From positions 124,001 to 188,000 of the forward strand of contig JBAMJV010002087.1 of the NCBI GenBank assembly GCA_037951105.1: 64,000 nucleotides of DNA, in the 5' to 3' direction. The notes below the pieces were generated by a model. The model searched no databases, was not told the origin of the DNA, and saw only the letters and a program-made list of their open reading frames with translations. Numbering within the stretch: the stretch's first letter is position 1; each line of letters opens with the position of its first letter. Made by a program: the position numbers and the translations under genes. Positions 10,066 to 23,582 of the stretch are shown here, one piece after another. The stretch is from Echinarachnius parma (Eukaryota; Echinodermata; Echinoidea; Clypeasteroida; Echinarachniidae).

Positions 10066-11620
10066 AATGGATCTGTGACTGTTTGTGTGCGCCACTTTCA
10101 CACAAAGTCCTCAAATATCCAATTCATTATTCACCAAATGAGAAATCCACTTTGTGAAATAAATGTATGTGCGAATCTGTTCACTATGTGAAATTGATGG
10201 TTAGTTTGGTTTTAGGAGGTAGTGCTCCAGTGTCAAATCTCCATTGTGTGGCAGTAACACTGTGCTGATTTCTTTACCATGAATTTATCACTTTTATGGT
10301 CTAAAACCTTTCAATTATCAATTAAGAACTGGTTTACAGCAAAGAATGATACAAATATAAGTTTCATAATGGAGGGGGGTTAGTGTGGAAATTCTGCTTA
10401 GATACTTGAGACTTATATCTCTTATTTGAAAGGTGTTTATATTGACTTGACTTATGAATTATACCAAAGAATTTAGTTTCATGTGTATTTAAAGTGTTTT
10501 GTATCAGAGTTTGAGTTCTTGAATTTCATGGGAAATGTCGAGTCTGATGCAAAGGTGTGAAAAATCTGTTGCGCGTGAGCATGTACATGTATTTGTTGCG
10601 TTGTACTGCGCAAAGCTTGCCAACACCTCAATGTGGTTTATAGGATTGTTATAATATGATTTATGGTTATGACATTTGTGTTCTATATATCCTTTCTTGA
10701 AAGGAAGCCTATCAAATGAATTATGTTATAGTTTTTGTAAAATACGGATCATGTTCGTTCGTGTATTTATTCTTACGCTTCTATCTCACTTGTGTAAAGA
10801 AGTAAGAATGTGAAATATTAATATGAAAATTTCTTGAGGAAAGGGTTTGACCGTTATAGGTTATAACAGTCATAGTAATGTGAAAGTTGATGGTCAAATG
10901 AAAGAGATAAGTTTTTGTTTGTTTATTGGTGTCCTGTTAGGTCAATTAGGATTTAGGAACAAGGGAAAATAGGATGGTTTATGGACATTTGTGATGGTTT
11001 TACATGTATGTTCTGTATAATATATGTTGATTGTATTTTTTATTTTGTATTTATCATTTTATACCATTATGATTAAAATCAGATATAGTGCAATTGTGAG
11101 ATGTTTTTTTATATTAACTACACAACTAGTGCTATTTGTATTTACACATGTAATAAGTGAATGCCATTCATACTTTATATGTGGTGGATGAATGGGCCCT
11201 TTTCGTTGTGTAAATATTCTATGAACATATTTGTGGGTTACCATACTTTTGGATTGTAAAGTAAAATAGAAATCACTGAAACTCTTGATCGGATCGTAAC
11301 TTGGTTCATGATATATATACATGTACAACTCAATTCAGAGTAGATGAATAATAAATACATTATTAATTTGGATTGTTTTAAATGCACTCATTGCATGATG
11401 GTGTTTGATGCATAAGAGTATTACACATGTTGCGTCACTTGTGTACAAATCATGGAAAAAGTACTCTGTAATGTTTTAGTCCTATTGTTGCTTCAAAGAC
11501 CACATGTTTGATGGGGGAAAAAAGCAAAAGTGTTTCTTTGTGCGATGACAACTCACTAAACTCTTTTGATAATAGAAATGTAATGGTTCCTCATCGTCTT
11601 TATTACTAAATAAAGAGTTG
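10066..11620 (+). other. Probable remainder of the RhoGAP-START 3' UTR
   Basis: This is unique AT-rich sequence with no frame of interest. Candidate poly(A) signals AATAAA lie at 11350-11355 and 11609-11614. ATTTA-like and TTTTGTAT words are frequent, as in long animal 3' UTRs. The real transcript end cannot be decided from sequence alone. Confidence 0.35.
11350..11355 (+). terminator. Candidate poly(A) signal
   Basis: This is a canonical AATAAA about 2.3 kb after the stop codon in AT-rich sequence. A second one at 11609-11614 is followed by a TTG/T-rich stretch. Either could end the transcript. Confidence 0.3.
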
Positions 11621-14600
11621 TACAACTTGATATTGATTATAGGGGAAAAGACTATTCCAATTGTGTGTTATTTGGGCTTTTCAGAGCCCGTAAATGCGTT
11701 TCATTTGGGAACCTGGTATGGGGTACATTGTATTAATTATATGGGAATGGCAGAATTTAGTTGGCAACGGGTTAAGACTCAGGAATATTTTGTCTGCTAC
11801 TTCAACTGAATGGAAAAGAAACCTCTATGCTCACTGCAGCAGCTGAAATCCAAACTTGTTGCAAAAAAAAAATGATACATAGTTTATTTAGTCCATACTC
11901 TTCTACTGCTGTCAAATATTTATTGGGTAATATGATGATTTATAAATGTTTTTAAAGGTATTTTGTTTAGGATTTTGTATGGATTTTTAAAAATTATTTA
12001 ATCCATAAGATTATGAGACTTGAACTGCCATATAAGTATTCTTGATCAGAGGCTCATAGTTTGCACATGATTCTTTAAACTTAAATCCAAGTTTGATACA
12101 GATTATCTAGTTAAATCTTGTTATTAAAGGTTCCCTTTATCAAGGCTGGTTTGAATATATCAACACCCCCTTGGAAACTATATATTTGATCAGAAGGCTC
12201 TTGGATAGACAATTTAAATTTTGGGTATTAAACAATAGTTAAAATTTGAATTGAAAGTTAGAAATATATTTGCTTATTGTTGACACTATATTTTAATGTA
12301 ACAACTATATCCAACATATCAAGGTAATTTGACACTTCCAATTGTTTTTCTTTTATTTTTATTTTGTAGTTATGCATAAAAGTAAGATGGTATTTTGACT
12401 GGGTGCTTTACAAGTAATTGATACGTTTTTGACAAAACCCTGTACAACTTTCTTTATTTTAGATATAACACTTTTTGCACCCACATGGTTTACACATTTG
12501 TCTAACAAGCTGTAAGCATAGAAATATTGATACCAATATCAATCTCATTATTTTATTGAAATCATATGTAATATTGAGAACATTTAAGGGAAATTATTAT
12601 CATATATAACCCTGGTAATTGATAAAATATTACATTTACAAAAATATTAGCTATTATACTATTGTTTTACTCTAGTAATTCATTGGTTACTTTTACTTTT
12701 ACTTTTACTTTTAGCCATACTTCCATGAAGATTTATGAATTAAGACATTATAATCGTCAAGGTTTGTGAACATGTTTCAACTTCTTGCCAAACAGAATTG
12801 ATAACAAGATGGTAGATATTAAAGTAGTTTTCTATAGTTTTTGGGGGTATTTAAGGTTTGTCCCTTATAGTTTAAAATGGTAATAGTCTAGAAATAGTTC
12901 TTGTTTATTTGGTAGCAAAATATTATAGGTAGTCATCAATAGCAACATACTGTACTTGTAGTCAAGTCGATGGATACCAAACGAGTAGCAAAACTATTTG
13001 AAACTGAATCATTTCAGTCAACAGTACAAATTAGCTTTTTATTCTCCTCCTAAGAATTAATAAGAGAGCCTATTCAAAGCAAATTTTGTTTCCTTATACC
13101 CCTACCTCATGTATATTTAAATCATTTGGTGTGCTGACTTGTTTTATGTTTGTGATTTTTTCGTTGTTGTGTGCCAATTTTTTCTTTGTATTTAATTTAA
13201 TGGAGCGCAGTAAGTATTTCTCAGTATGTGAAGGTGTTAATATAGGAGTACTGCCGATTTTGTATGCTGACACGTAGCAAACGCGTTGTTCAAATATTTA
13301 TTATTAATTAAATGTGTTGTACCCAGGATTCGTTCGTGCTTTAGTTTGGTTACAAAGTTTCTTTTCACTCCTTGGTAGTTATCTCGGTAGTAATTTTGAC
13401 GTTCAGTTTTATTTTCAACCTATTTTCATTAATATTTCCAAACAAACAAAAAATCTTGCCATGTGTTTGTTAATGTTCCTCATGAGAAAGTATCATCTTT
13501 CTCTCTCTCTGTAATACCAAACCATGATTACTTGAAATTTGATAATAATTAAATATAATCTGATAATTCATTGTAATCTGACTGCCAGATAGGAGGGAAT
13601 GTTGGCAATATATGCCATTTTCTTCATGCAAAATTTCTTAGATTTATTGGCGATCCATTTTATATTAAATCCAGAAGAGCATGATACTTTAAATTTCAAA
13701 ATCTAAGTATGCATGTAATGTTTCTTTACAATAACCCATATTAACAGCAGTACATTAGAAAACAACATATTTATATAAATTGTATTATTAACAGCATTAT
13801 ATAATATAAACACACACCTACATAGTTTCTATAATTATGTTGTTATTGTTTTTATCAGGAGAAACGTGTGTAGTTGTTATGTGGCTACTTTATCAGCATT
13901 ATCTGTTAGAAAATGATGGAAAGGACTTTTTGTTTATTGGTCTGCTCCTGTTGTTTTATCCGACACATTTATGTCTTGTATTTTCAATATTTATTTGTCA
14001 TGGTGATGTTTAGTATTTTATATATAAGTGTCTTTCTGTATATGAGAGGTTAAATGGTGCTTTCCCGTTATTCTTGTTGTTATGGTATTTATCTCTTTCA
14101 TGTGTTCGTGTATTTCCCCCAAGCCTTCACATTTATGTTGATTTTCACATTTTGTATTGAAAAAATAGGAAGAATAATGTAGCTCTCTTTCTTGGGGAAA
14201 AACACTTTGACAAAATAAATGTATATGTAATTTAATAGTCAACATTTATTACATTTTTTCTATAATGTCTATCCTTGAGAAATATACCATGCTCTTGGGT
14301 GTATTTGTATGGTACTTTTTTTGTTTCATCCGATGAGAGTTAATGTTATTTTATGTACAGTAACTGTAAGGAAGTCCTTTGAAACGAAACATGCTTTTGA
14401 CTGCATAACCCTTCATCCCTGTTAATCTTGAAAGTATATTCTCATCATTATTATAATGTCTTACTGTATATTTTATCTTACTTCAAGACACCATCACTCA
14501 TTTCTGTAAATATGTCACATTTCATTTATGGGTCATTCCCTGTTCACAGGCAATATATCCATATATCAGATAATTATTATTATTATTAATATTATTATTA

Positions 14601-14690
14601 TAAAGCAAGGCATAAATAAAGTGCTATTGTAACTGGAAAAATCTGCATAATCTCTATTTTTTCTCTTAGAACACTATTCATTTGTTTAAA
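11621..14690. other. AT-rich intergenic DNA
   Basis: No gene is seen. The stretch holds a short (ACTTTT)4 tract at about 12687-12714 and long AT-rich unique DNA. Several AATAAA words are present, so a very long 3' UTR reaching here cannot be excluded. Confidence 0.4.
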
Positions 14691-14695
14691 TGTTG

Positions 14696-14845
14696 ATGCT
14701 GATGATGATGATGATGATGATGGTGATTATGATGATGATGATGATGATGCATGATGATTATAGTGATGACAGTGATGATGATGTTGATGATGATGATGAT
14801 GATGATGATGGTGGAGGTGGTATGAGTGGTTTTGGTGGTGGTGTA
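14696..14845. repeat. GAT/GATGGT microsatellite
   Basis: About 140 bp of (GAT)n with interruptions end in GGTGGAGGTGG and TGGTGGTGG. It is the same motif class as the intronic tract at 7099-7345 and has no coding meaning. Confidence 0.9.
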
Positions 14846-15816
14846 TTTTGTAACGTGTATGTTTCTTGAGGACCTAATAAACTGGTTCCAATTGTTTAAA
14901 GGAGTTGATGCAATAACAATGATGGTCCAACATTTTAGATGATGTTTAAGAATAATGAGAATAATTGTGGATCGCAGTAATAATTATCTACATTAGATAA
15001 ACATATTTCCCTAGAACTATACTTGGTTCAGGAGGCATAATATACATGAACTTATGCATCTGTCTCAATGGGTATGTCGTGCCTATTTATTCCAGAGGCA
15101 GAGTCATGAGAAGTAATCAAATCAAACCACAACAAACTCAAAATGTTACAGCGCCATCTATGGCTATTGGTCTATCAGTTAAATGTTCCCTAAGGTACTA
15201 TATTTTGCAATTCCCATAAAGGTTATACAGGGCACATCGGGTTCCTATATGCAATGGGACAAGCACAGCTTGTATTAAACCACAAATCAGTATCTGTTTG
15301 GTAGGGAAATTATATTTATCAAAGAAAACAAAGAAAACCAAAAACAAGAATAAACGTGTATTATCAGGGAGGGATATAAAATCGATGATATATGCATGTG
15401 CCTGGCCAATTGCATTGCATTTTCGTCATCTTTTCAAATTTAAACGTATTTTCCTTTTAATAATTTAATTAGTACAAAATATGAAACATGTTTTGGTTTT
15501 GTTTGTTTCTCCTCCGTCATTGCATTTGAAATGATTCTAGGGCCGGGTCCTATGGTTCGTTTTTGCCTCAAATTTGTTGTTTTCCTCTAAATAGAAGTGT
15601 GAAACGTTTTTGTTTTCTTCTTCATATTTTCTCCTTCGTTCTATAATAATTAAATTTATGATTGAAATTAGATTTAAATTATCCTCGGAAGTAAATGTGG
15701 CAACGAGTCAGTTTGCATGATCAATTGGGCAGCCTAACATGCTGTTACGATATTCTTCCGTGCCCCAAATCAATAAGCATAGGTCCATGCTATAGGTCAT
15801 TCTGTAGGCCTATAGG
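14846..15816. other. Unassigned intergenic stretch
   Basis: Unique AT-rich sequence; I see no exon, RNA gene or clear repeat. Confidence 0.4.
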
Positions 15817-16083
15817 CAAGCCTCCACACTATCTTTTTTCTGTACTGGCACATTCGGGCAAGTGAAATCATACATTTTGAAATTTGACTTGCACCAATAT
15901 AAATTTTAAAAAGAAGGCACTTGCCCGCTTACTTCTAGATGAGATTAACATATGAAATTACATTGTTCTCTTGTACTTGAACAATTATTTAGTTGCCCAA
16001 TCAGGCAAGCCTGAAATGTTACTTGCCAACACCAATTTTAACTTGCCCCGGGCAAGCTGGCAAGTGCTACCTGTCGAGCCCTG
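15817..16083. mobile_element. hAT-like mini-element, CAAGCCTCCACAC family, copy 2
   Basis: It starts CAAGCCTCCACACTA and ends GTCGAGCCCTG. CTATAGG flanks both sides (15810-15816 and 16084-16090), a 7-bp match consistent with an 8-bp hAT target duplication. It is 267 bp long. It matches the intronic copy at 7853-8076 in its ends and in 'ctgtactggc.cattcgggcaa'. There is no coding capacity. Confidence 0.75.
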
Positions 16084-18230
16084 CTATAGGGTATACAGTA
16101 TAACAGGGTTACAGGTTAGCAAACGGTATGCATTTTTATAAACGGGTCTATTTTTATTTAGGTGTGGATATGATATTCCACGATTTTGATTAAAAATACC
16201 ACGAATCATGGTCCCTATTTTTCTTTGGGTAAATTGTTAATATGAGCTGTAATTTGATATTGCTATATTTCGCCATAACAATGGCGTGTTTGTGGAGGAA
16301 TGTGCAAAACTACAATCTTTCCATTTAAACAAGTACCCACATTTTACACACGTCAGAACTCAAGATTGGCATATCAATAAAATATTCTGAAATTAAATTT
16401 CATTCGGTTTAAAGGGCGCCAGAATGTAGGTTCTTTTAAAAGAATGATATATACATCAATAATAGTTAGAACAGTAAGAGTAAGACGTGGTATATGTACA
16501 CTGATTGTAAATTTAATTGGTTTTGATTGATCTTATTTTGGCTGTAAGTGGCAATGGGGGGGGGGGGGGGGGGGGGGGTGGGGGCAATCACTGAACCCAA
16601 CAGAAACATGTGACGAAGTATGACATCACAGCTATTCATTGCCATAGGTTACGATTATAAACAATGCCAGGCAAGCCATAAATTCGTGACCTATTCGGTT
16701 GCTAAGGAAGCAATTGTCCAGTTCCAACACTATAATACAAGCTCGATTTAAATGACATGTTGTATGGAACCATTACTAACAAAAGAATGCAATGTCGCTA
16801 CTTCATTAGTTTGTTGTCACCCCCTCCTGTCCACTTGTTTAGACTAATTACTATCACGCGTTGCTATCTCGGTATTGTATTCCCCCGCCCCCCCCCCCCC
16901 CGCCCCCCCCCCCCCCCCAATCCCTTGCTCTTTTAGGTATATGCCACTGGTGGTAGTATTATGTTGGAAGGAAAGAGGCGAAACCACGAGTGGTCCTTTA
17001 AAACGGATCATGTCAAAACCAAATTCCATTCCCGGTTGGACTATTAGGAGACCAAAATATTTTCAGTCGCTATAATTCGATTGATGAATTAATTTCGCAA
17101 TTTGATATTACTGCATGAAATATTTTTGTTGTAATGTTCCCTTATAGCTCCGAAGCCCATTTTAGTTCGTGACGGTCACGGCTGGCTGGCTAGGCAATCA
17201 AAACCAATCGGGGCCGATTTTTTATTTTTAGTTTCAGAAGATTCGTTGTTTGCTGAAAAAATAGTTTGCCCATTGCAGTAGAAGACTGTACTGTACTGGA
17301 TCAACCCACGCGTCAGCTCAGAGAATAATATGATTTAGATTTGTGAACAAAACTGGAGACAAAATATGTCATCGCTGAAATATAGGGGTGATTTGTTCGC
17401 TGATGTCTGGTTCCTTTGATATCAATACTGTAGCGCAAAGTATTATCTTCTAGCTCAAAACACGAAAACACTGCTCGATCAAATAACATAATACAGGATT
17501 TGTTAATAGGTGGGTTGGCGAGGCACGTTAAAGGTGTTATGTGTGCCCAGTGACCTGTGCGCTACTTGCAAGTTTCATTGACCCTCGCTTACCCCCAATT
17601 TAGTTTTGTTTCTTTGATTGTTTTGCGCCGCTGACGAGGATTTAATAGGATAGACTTTTCTGTCCTTCATCGACGCCGGTGTTTAGGCCGTGACCTTGAG
17701 ATAGTTTGGAATTGGATCGTGTTTTCTATCCTTAACTTCTTTTTGATCGAGTTGAGACAAATCATTACGATCGGACCAGCATTGGACCTGATTTGGAGAT
17801 CGAGTATAGACTAATGGCCCAGGCATTTCGGACTCCCAGTGAATCCAAAACATGTTACTATTTTCCTATATGTTATAGTTTTCTTCTTCCTCTAAGCGAT
17901 TGCATTTTCATATTGAAATAGACCCGTAAAACCACACATACAGAACGACCACCAAGAATGCTCTGGATGTAAATTTTGCGTCTATTTTAAACAAATTACG
18001 AAGGTCTCTCCTTCGAAACTATAAGTCAAACTAAATCAGTTATTAGTTTACTACGATGGTAAATGGTTACATACAATCACCGTGAGAGTTATCACCGTTA
18101 TGATGTTTGTGTAGCGTTTTCATAATATTCTTCGTCGTTGTCGACATCGTCATCGCGCCATCATTATATTCATATAATATGCCTTACTGCATCATCGACA
18201 TCGAGCGTGACGTAGGATCATCCTCTATAA
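16084..18230. other. Intergenic DNA with poly-G and poly-C tracts
   Basis: A G tract of about 22 (16556-16580) and an interrupted C tract (16883-16918) are the main landmarks. 17150-17800 is locally less AT-rich but gives no convincing exon. I recognise no gene. Confidence 0.4.
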
Positions 18231-18375
18231 GGCTCTTCAGCTTTGGATCAATATCATCATCCATATCGTCGTAGTCGTCGTCTCCGCAACCATCATCATC
18301 GTCACCCTCGTAGTCAGCAACATTGACATCATCGTAATCGTTATACTTATCATCACTGAGATCACTGCCACCAAC
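18231..18375. repeat. ATC/GTC-rich degenerate triplet tract
   Basis: Impure (ATC)n and (GTC)n triplets read as an apparently open frame on the minus strand. The residue pattern (Met/Thr/Ile runs) is that of simple sequence, not protein. Confidence 0.7.
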
Positions 18376-19971
18376 AACAAGAAGAACAATTTACCAGAAG
18401 TTGAACAGCGAATATGTCGGTCCAAGCAACGAACAGACCAAAAAGGTATCGTAAACATTGATATTTGCCCCATAACAGCACTCGCTTGTATTGAACCAAT
18501 ATCACAAAAATAAAGTTTCTAATTCTAAACTTGGTGACTACGTATATATAGTAAATTCCGCACTAACGGGTATTAAAATATACACGGTGCTTATAATAAT
18601 CATTAATCAGTAATGGGGAATAGTCTGTGCTCCGTGCCATGACCCCCCCCCCCCTTTTTTTTTTTTTTTTTTTGGGGGTGGGGGGGAAGGGGGGGGGTTA
18701 AAAGATACATGTATAGTGATTGGTAACACCCCTTAGGCGCTTCCTTTGTCATCATTCCGAACGATAATTCCACAATTGGAATACTATCATTGTTCCCCAT
18801 TGTATGAATTAAACGAGTTTCGTCTATCATCGTCACCAAAACAAATTTTCTTGTAATTTCCTGTTTTAAACCACAATAATAATATAATAACCCCATTGAA
18901 AACGCAAGAGAGGAATGTGTTATTTACAAATGGTTAATATTTTGTTCATCTTTACCTTCCGGGTAATTCTTCATTATAATATGTCTAATAGCATCGTGAT
19001 TGTAAAATACTGCCCTTCTTTTGCAAGCCAATTAACATTCGTAAATTGTGAGATAATTGTCGTAAATATGAAATAACGGGGAAATAACAGATCGTTCAAG
19101 AGCTGTAGAAGAGTATACCTTGAAATACCTGTATGGTATTTAGAACATGATAATAAAATAAAGTTGCGATTCAATCAGATTTGTAATGTAACAGGATTTG
19201 TTTAATCTTAGTCTTACTTTGTAAAATGATAAGAGTAATCCATGATACATATTATAATTCAGAATAGCAAAGAAATGAGCCTGAGAATTAGGCTGCAAAG
19301 CAATTAAGGTATATAAATATAATATAATAATGCCATTTCATTATAGTTAACACTATGAATACATTTTGTATGTAGATAATGTAACTGGGCCAGATTACTT
19401 CGTGTCGAGTTTTCTTCGTTTTACTTTATACAGTGGCGTATTTACAATGATAACATGATGTGCCCCCCCCCCCCCCCCCCCCCCATCAATAAGATCATGC
19501 TTCACCATTAACATCGTGCATTTTTAATACAAAGTCTTAATTTATCTATCTATGGCTTCAGAATCGCAATGATATAAAAATAGGTTTCATATCTAAGCCA
19601 TCCCTTTAACTAAGTTGAGACTTTGACTTATTAACTTATATGCTGCCAATTACGAGCTGTGGGGGTTCAATTTAAGACCAGCGAGGTAGGTGTAAGTTCG
19701 GGGGTATCCATGTGGTGTCTGGTGGCTCAGTGTTGTCACAGAAGCTTTTAGTATTAACGCCATCTACGTTTTATGCTTTATAATACTGAATACTAGTAGT
19801 GAACACAGAAGTTAGTTGAAAGTGTACAATTTATTAGGGCCATGTATGATAGTGTTTCGTTATATGCAAATAATTTTGCCATAAATTGACGGCAATATTT
19901 TCAGCATAATCAAATTATGTGATGTTTGTCTTATACGTCTTGAATTTGACACAAACTAATATATTGAAGTG
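18376..19971. other. AT-rich intergenic DNA with C/T/G homopolymer block
   Basis: A compound C-T-G homopolymer block sits at 18642-18698, and a C tract at about 19461-19483 follows a 'cagtggcg' word (19433) typical of the poly-G mini-elements described at 23583. No exon is recognised. Confidence 0.4.
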
Positions 19972-21222
19972 TGCTCGAAATTGGCGTAGGCCCGATGGCC
20001 CGGGGCCAGTAAAAGTTGCGGTCGGGCCAGTAAAAACATGAAAATGCCAAAGTTTGGTGGCCCGATCGGGCCACCAAATGTTTAAACCATAAGAAGACAA
20101 CATCAAGGAATATGAATCTCAAGTTTGACACCTCTCAAAAACACTTTAATTGTGATTTAAATATTTGCAAGAAATGAAAAGGACGGACATAAAAAGTCGC
20201 AAGCGCACTTGAGCTAGTTGAATTAATCCTTATTTATGCCTACAAATATGTGCTATTTCCTCATATGAACACTCTCCCTTGAATTATCTACTTCTTGCAT
20301 GATAAATCATGGTAAAATTAAACAACTTCCAGAGGTGTGTAATGACTAAAAGTAAAAGCATATGCTTATGCTGTTTTCTTAATTTCCCACACACCCCCTG
20401 GAAGCCTTTGCAACATGTAGAATATAAACATAGAACAACCAATCCACAGAGGGAGTATGTGTGCATACTAAGACCTATCAAAACACATGTCTAACTTTTC
20501 ACATTCATTCATATTGCAAAGTGCAGTGTGCTTGCCTTTGCGATACCGTCCGCGATACCGTCAATAAAGGGGAATAATTTCATCTTTCGGATCATTATTC
20601 ATATTTTTGAAGGTATTAGAAAGAATCATTTTTACAAGGTAGAGACTTGTGACTACTTGGAATTATTTTAGCTTGTAAAATAACAAAGATTTAAGTGATT
20701 TCATTTCCCGATTTGAAAAGTTATCTTAGCTATGCTCAGTCCCATGTGTGTTTTTTTTGTGTTGGAGATTTTATGGACCATAAAATAACAAAATCGTACA
20801 TGGAAAAGAGCTTAGTTTCATCAGTTGATGACTCTTAGATGAAACTGCTCGATTCTAGGTTTTGTTTTGTTTATTCAGTGATGGATTTCTTTAATGATGG
20901 TGGTAATTTTAACACATAACTTCCATAATTTACCAATTAATGACCAAGTAGTCATGACCATTGTTTTTCTTTGCGTTTGTAAATTTTATTTTCGGGCCAC
21001 CAGAAAAAAAGATAATTTCGAGCATTGGAATACAGTAACAAATGAGGCTAAACATTGCCCAGTACCCTGAAACTATGAATATGGTTATTGTTTTAATTTT
21101 ACTTTTGTTTTTCCTTATTTTTTTCGGGCCAGTAGATTTTGGTTTCGGGCCACCAAAATTGGAAAAATACTAATTTTACTGGCCCGACCGGGCCACCAGC
21201 AAAATAAGTTAATTTCGAGGGT
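19972..21222. mobile_element. GCTCGAAATT-ended hAT-like element(s), nested
   Basis: The left end reads TGCTCGAAATTGGCG, then 'ggcccgatggcccggggccagtaaaa' type sequence. A first right end, AATTTCGAGCATTGG, lies at about 21014-21028, and a second, AATTTCGAGGGTTG, at 21211-21224 after another GGGCCACC block. The subterminal GGGCCAGTAAAA and GGGCCACCA words repeat in both orientations, as expected for transposase-binding arrays. No transposase frame exists. Related fragments lie at 7618-7745, 40925-41045 and 52765-52985. Confidence 0.6.
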
Positions 21223-21359
21223 TGTAAATATAGACACCTTTCGTAAATGCTTCATATTATAAGAATACAACGAATTTCTAAAATTTTTCTAGATGCAAAT
21301 AATGTCTTTTTGAAAGATTACATTATAATTTCAGATCAATATCTACAATCGTGGTGTGG

Positions 21360-21470
21360 ATATTGGGGGGGGGGGGGGGGGGGGGCACACACAAACTATT
21401 CTCATTTTGTATTGTTTAGTTATTATCGTGGAGGCACTTGCCGCACCCCCCCCCCCCCCCCCCCCTCACC
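21360..21470. repeat. Paired poly-G and poly-C tracts
   Basis: A G tract of about 21 (21365-21385) and a C tract of about 20 (21446-21465) stand about 60 bp apart as inverted homopolymers. They could form a hairpin and are a known weak point for assembly and replication. Confidence 0.8.
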
Positions 21471-21707
21471 ACCACCTAAACCACGATAAAATAATGCTGA
21501 AATACCGGAGAACGATGTAGATGCATAATTATAAGCAAATACACGGCATTGCAACATCGATTCCATAGAACTATCAACACACTCTGAAATTTCTCTATCA
21601 ACCCTATCGCTCTGAAATTAATTGATGCTTTAGCGCCATCTAAAGTCGCATCAGAGGTAGGCGGCTAGAAACCACAGAACACAGAAAGGTGAGAGATGGG
21701 GGAGGAC

Positions 21708-21948
21708 CATGGCCCGGTCAGATATCAACGGATAGCGGAAACGAATGCCCAACGAATAGAAAATTTGCGAAATGAAATTATCCGGTGATGAAAGTCGTCT
21801 CCATTGCTTTATGTACAAAACATAGAACAACGTACATCACCGACAAGGAACGGACAAGAAACGCATACGAACGGAGACGAACGGATGGAAAATTTAGCTC
21901 TCCGTTTGACGTCCGTTTACGCAATCCGTTGATATGTGACCGGGCTAT
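21708..21948. mobile_element. GGCCCGGTCA-ended mini-element, copy A
   Basis: The ends are inverted repeats of about 32 bp: TGGCCCGGTCAGATATCAACGG at the left is mirrored by CCGTTGATATGTGACCGGGCTA at the right (each stated in parts). A near-identical copy lies at 43573-43814. The interior is free of coding capacity, and the apparent 150-codon minus-strand frame here runs across the element edge. The high identity between copies points to recent mobility of the family. Confidence 0.85.
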
Positions 21949-21949
21949 A

Positions 21950-22330
21950 AAATTACAAAATTTCCCGCTCCATCGGTTACACAAGTCATCTGCGGGCAAG
22001 TTAGTAAATGATAGCATGTGCAGCCCATTCAAAGTATTGGCAAAATATATCATATTGTATACAGAATCGGCACGTTCATTATGTTTATGATCTATATTTT
22101 TTAGAGCGCCATTTATCACGTTTATCAGCGAGGAGGGAGAAATAATTCGATCCCCTATCCCTATCGGGAAAGATGACCTTCGGGTTAGAGTTATTAAGTT
22201 AATCTTCTTCTTTCCCTGGCAATCTGGCATTCATGTGACCGTTTCTTTATACCTTGTATGATGATTGTTTTTGTATTCATTTGCCGAATAAATAATAATA
22301 ATAACAATAATAATAACAATAACTTTTGAC
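21950..22330. other. Unassigned, ending in AATAAA plus (AAT/AAC)n tail
   Basis: Unique sequence ends at 22286-22322 in 'gccgaataaataataataataac', which looks like the 3' tail of a plus-strand retroposon. No upstream coding part is recognisable. Confidence 0.35.
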
Positions 22331-22444
22331 CAATCTTCCGGGTGAAAGCTAGGTCATTCAATCATTCGTTTAGGTTGTTATGAATGAGGACTGAGTTAAT
22401 TTCGACAAGTCCTTTTTATTCGTCTGCCGCCGCTTTTCAACTTT

Positions 22445-23160
22445 GATTCATCATCATCATCAAGTTCAGGTGGCGCTGTAAAGCGCTGCTGTGGTCTTCA
22501 CGAGAGCACGCCATGCAACTCTGTCTTCTGCCAAGTGTGTTGCACCCTTCATTCCTTCCCCGGACACTCTTGATATCGTCAGTCCAAGATGTAGGTGGAC
22601 GACCTCTGCCACGTTTTCCTTCAATTGCGCATTGCAGTATTCTTTTCTCAATTCCTTCAGTAGTCCATAACGATGTGCCCGAAGTACTTTAGTTTTCGTT
22701 CCATAATTCCCCTTCTGATAATTAAGTCTGTGCCAATCTTGTTCAGAATCCATACATTTGTCTGTCTATCTTGCCAAGACACCTGTAAAAGCCTTCTGTA
22801 GCACCACATATCAAAAGCGTCAACTCCTTTTCTGTCGTTCTTTGTCATGGCCCAAGACTCGCATCCATATGTAGCAATGGAGAATGCAGTTGCACGAAGA
22901 AGTCGAACCTTCAGATCGAGTGACAGGCCTCGGCTTCTCCAGATATGAGACATGCTCTGCACAGTTGATCTTGCTATTGCCAGTCTTCTCCTTATCTCTG
23001 TGGTGCTTCCTCCTTTGTTATTGATTATGGAACCTAAGTAGTCAAACTGACTGACTACTTCAATCGCCTTTCCATCTATGGTGAAATCGTTGTTGTTGCT
23101 GTCTTTGTCGACTACCATTATTTTAGTCTTTTTAGACTTCCTGCATTGATGGATTACATA
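22445..23160 (-). pseudogene. 5'-truncated LINE reverse-transcriptase C-terminal fragment
   Basis: On the minus strand from about 23145 the frame reads CRKSKKTKIMVVDKD, then FDYLGSIINNKGG, EIRRRLAIARS, KVRLLRATAFSIATYGCESW, MWCYRRLLQVSWQDRQTN and KLKYFGHIV. This order (thumb region, YLGS, Y.CE.W, W.D..TN, Y.GH..) is the C-terminal end of many non-LTR retrotransposon polyproteins. A stop at about 22657 and frame shifts interrupt it, after which 'GKRGRGRPPTSWTDDI' and 'DRVAWRALV' follow in different frames. It ends in a (TGATGA)n tail at 22444-22462, a usual LINE 3' signature. It is dead and lacks the endonuclease and most of the RT. Confidence 0.9.
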
Positions 23161-23580
23161 TTAGTTTGCATCTTTATTAGAGTGTAGATTTGCATTTGTC
23201 CCACACAAGGTCATTTTGTAATTTTGTTGTGGATGAGATTTGAACCAACTGACTGGTTAATGATTTTTTCACTTTCCAATATGATTATATTGCTTGAAGG
23301 AAAGTTTTCAATATAGTTTTAAAATTGTTTTGTTATTTAACAGTTAATATTTTATATTCGTTTGACTTTTTTCCCCTTCTTAGTTCCCCTTTCTCCTAAT
23401 ATTCTTCTCTCTGTTTGTCTTTATTTATACTGGACAATTAATCAGTCGTATTTATTTCTCCTTTCACCCCCTCTTCCGTTAGTATATAGGACATCTGCAA
23501 TAAATGAATTGCATGATTTATGATGAACGTGACAAGACACAGAAATACAATACTATAATACTACAAATCATATTAGAACA
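23161..23580. other. Unassigned AT-rich stretch
   Basis: No gene, RNA or repeat is recognised; there is a T/C-rich section at 23370-23480. Confidence 0.4.
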
Positions 23581-23582
23581 CG

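Noticed and set aside
21778-22230. 150-codon minus-strand frame
   Set aside because: Runs across the edge of the GGCCCGGTCA mini-element into unrelated sequence, with no domain pattern.
22445-23160. Active LINE
   Set aside because: Only the C-terminal end of the polyprotein remains, with a stop and frame shifts; it is a dead fragment.
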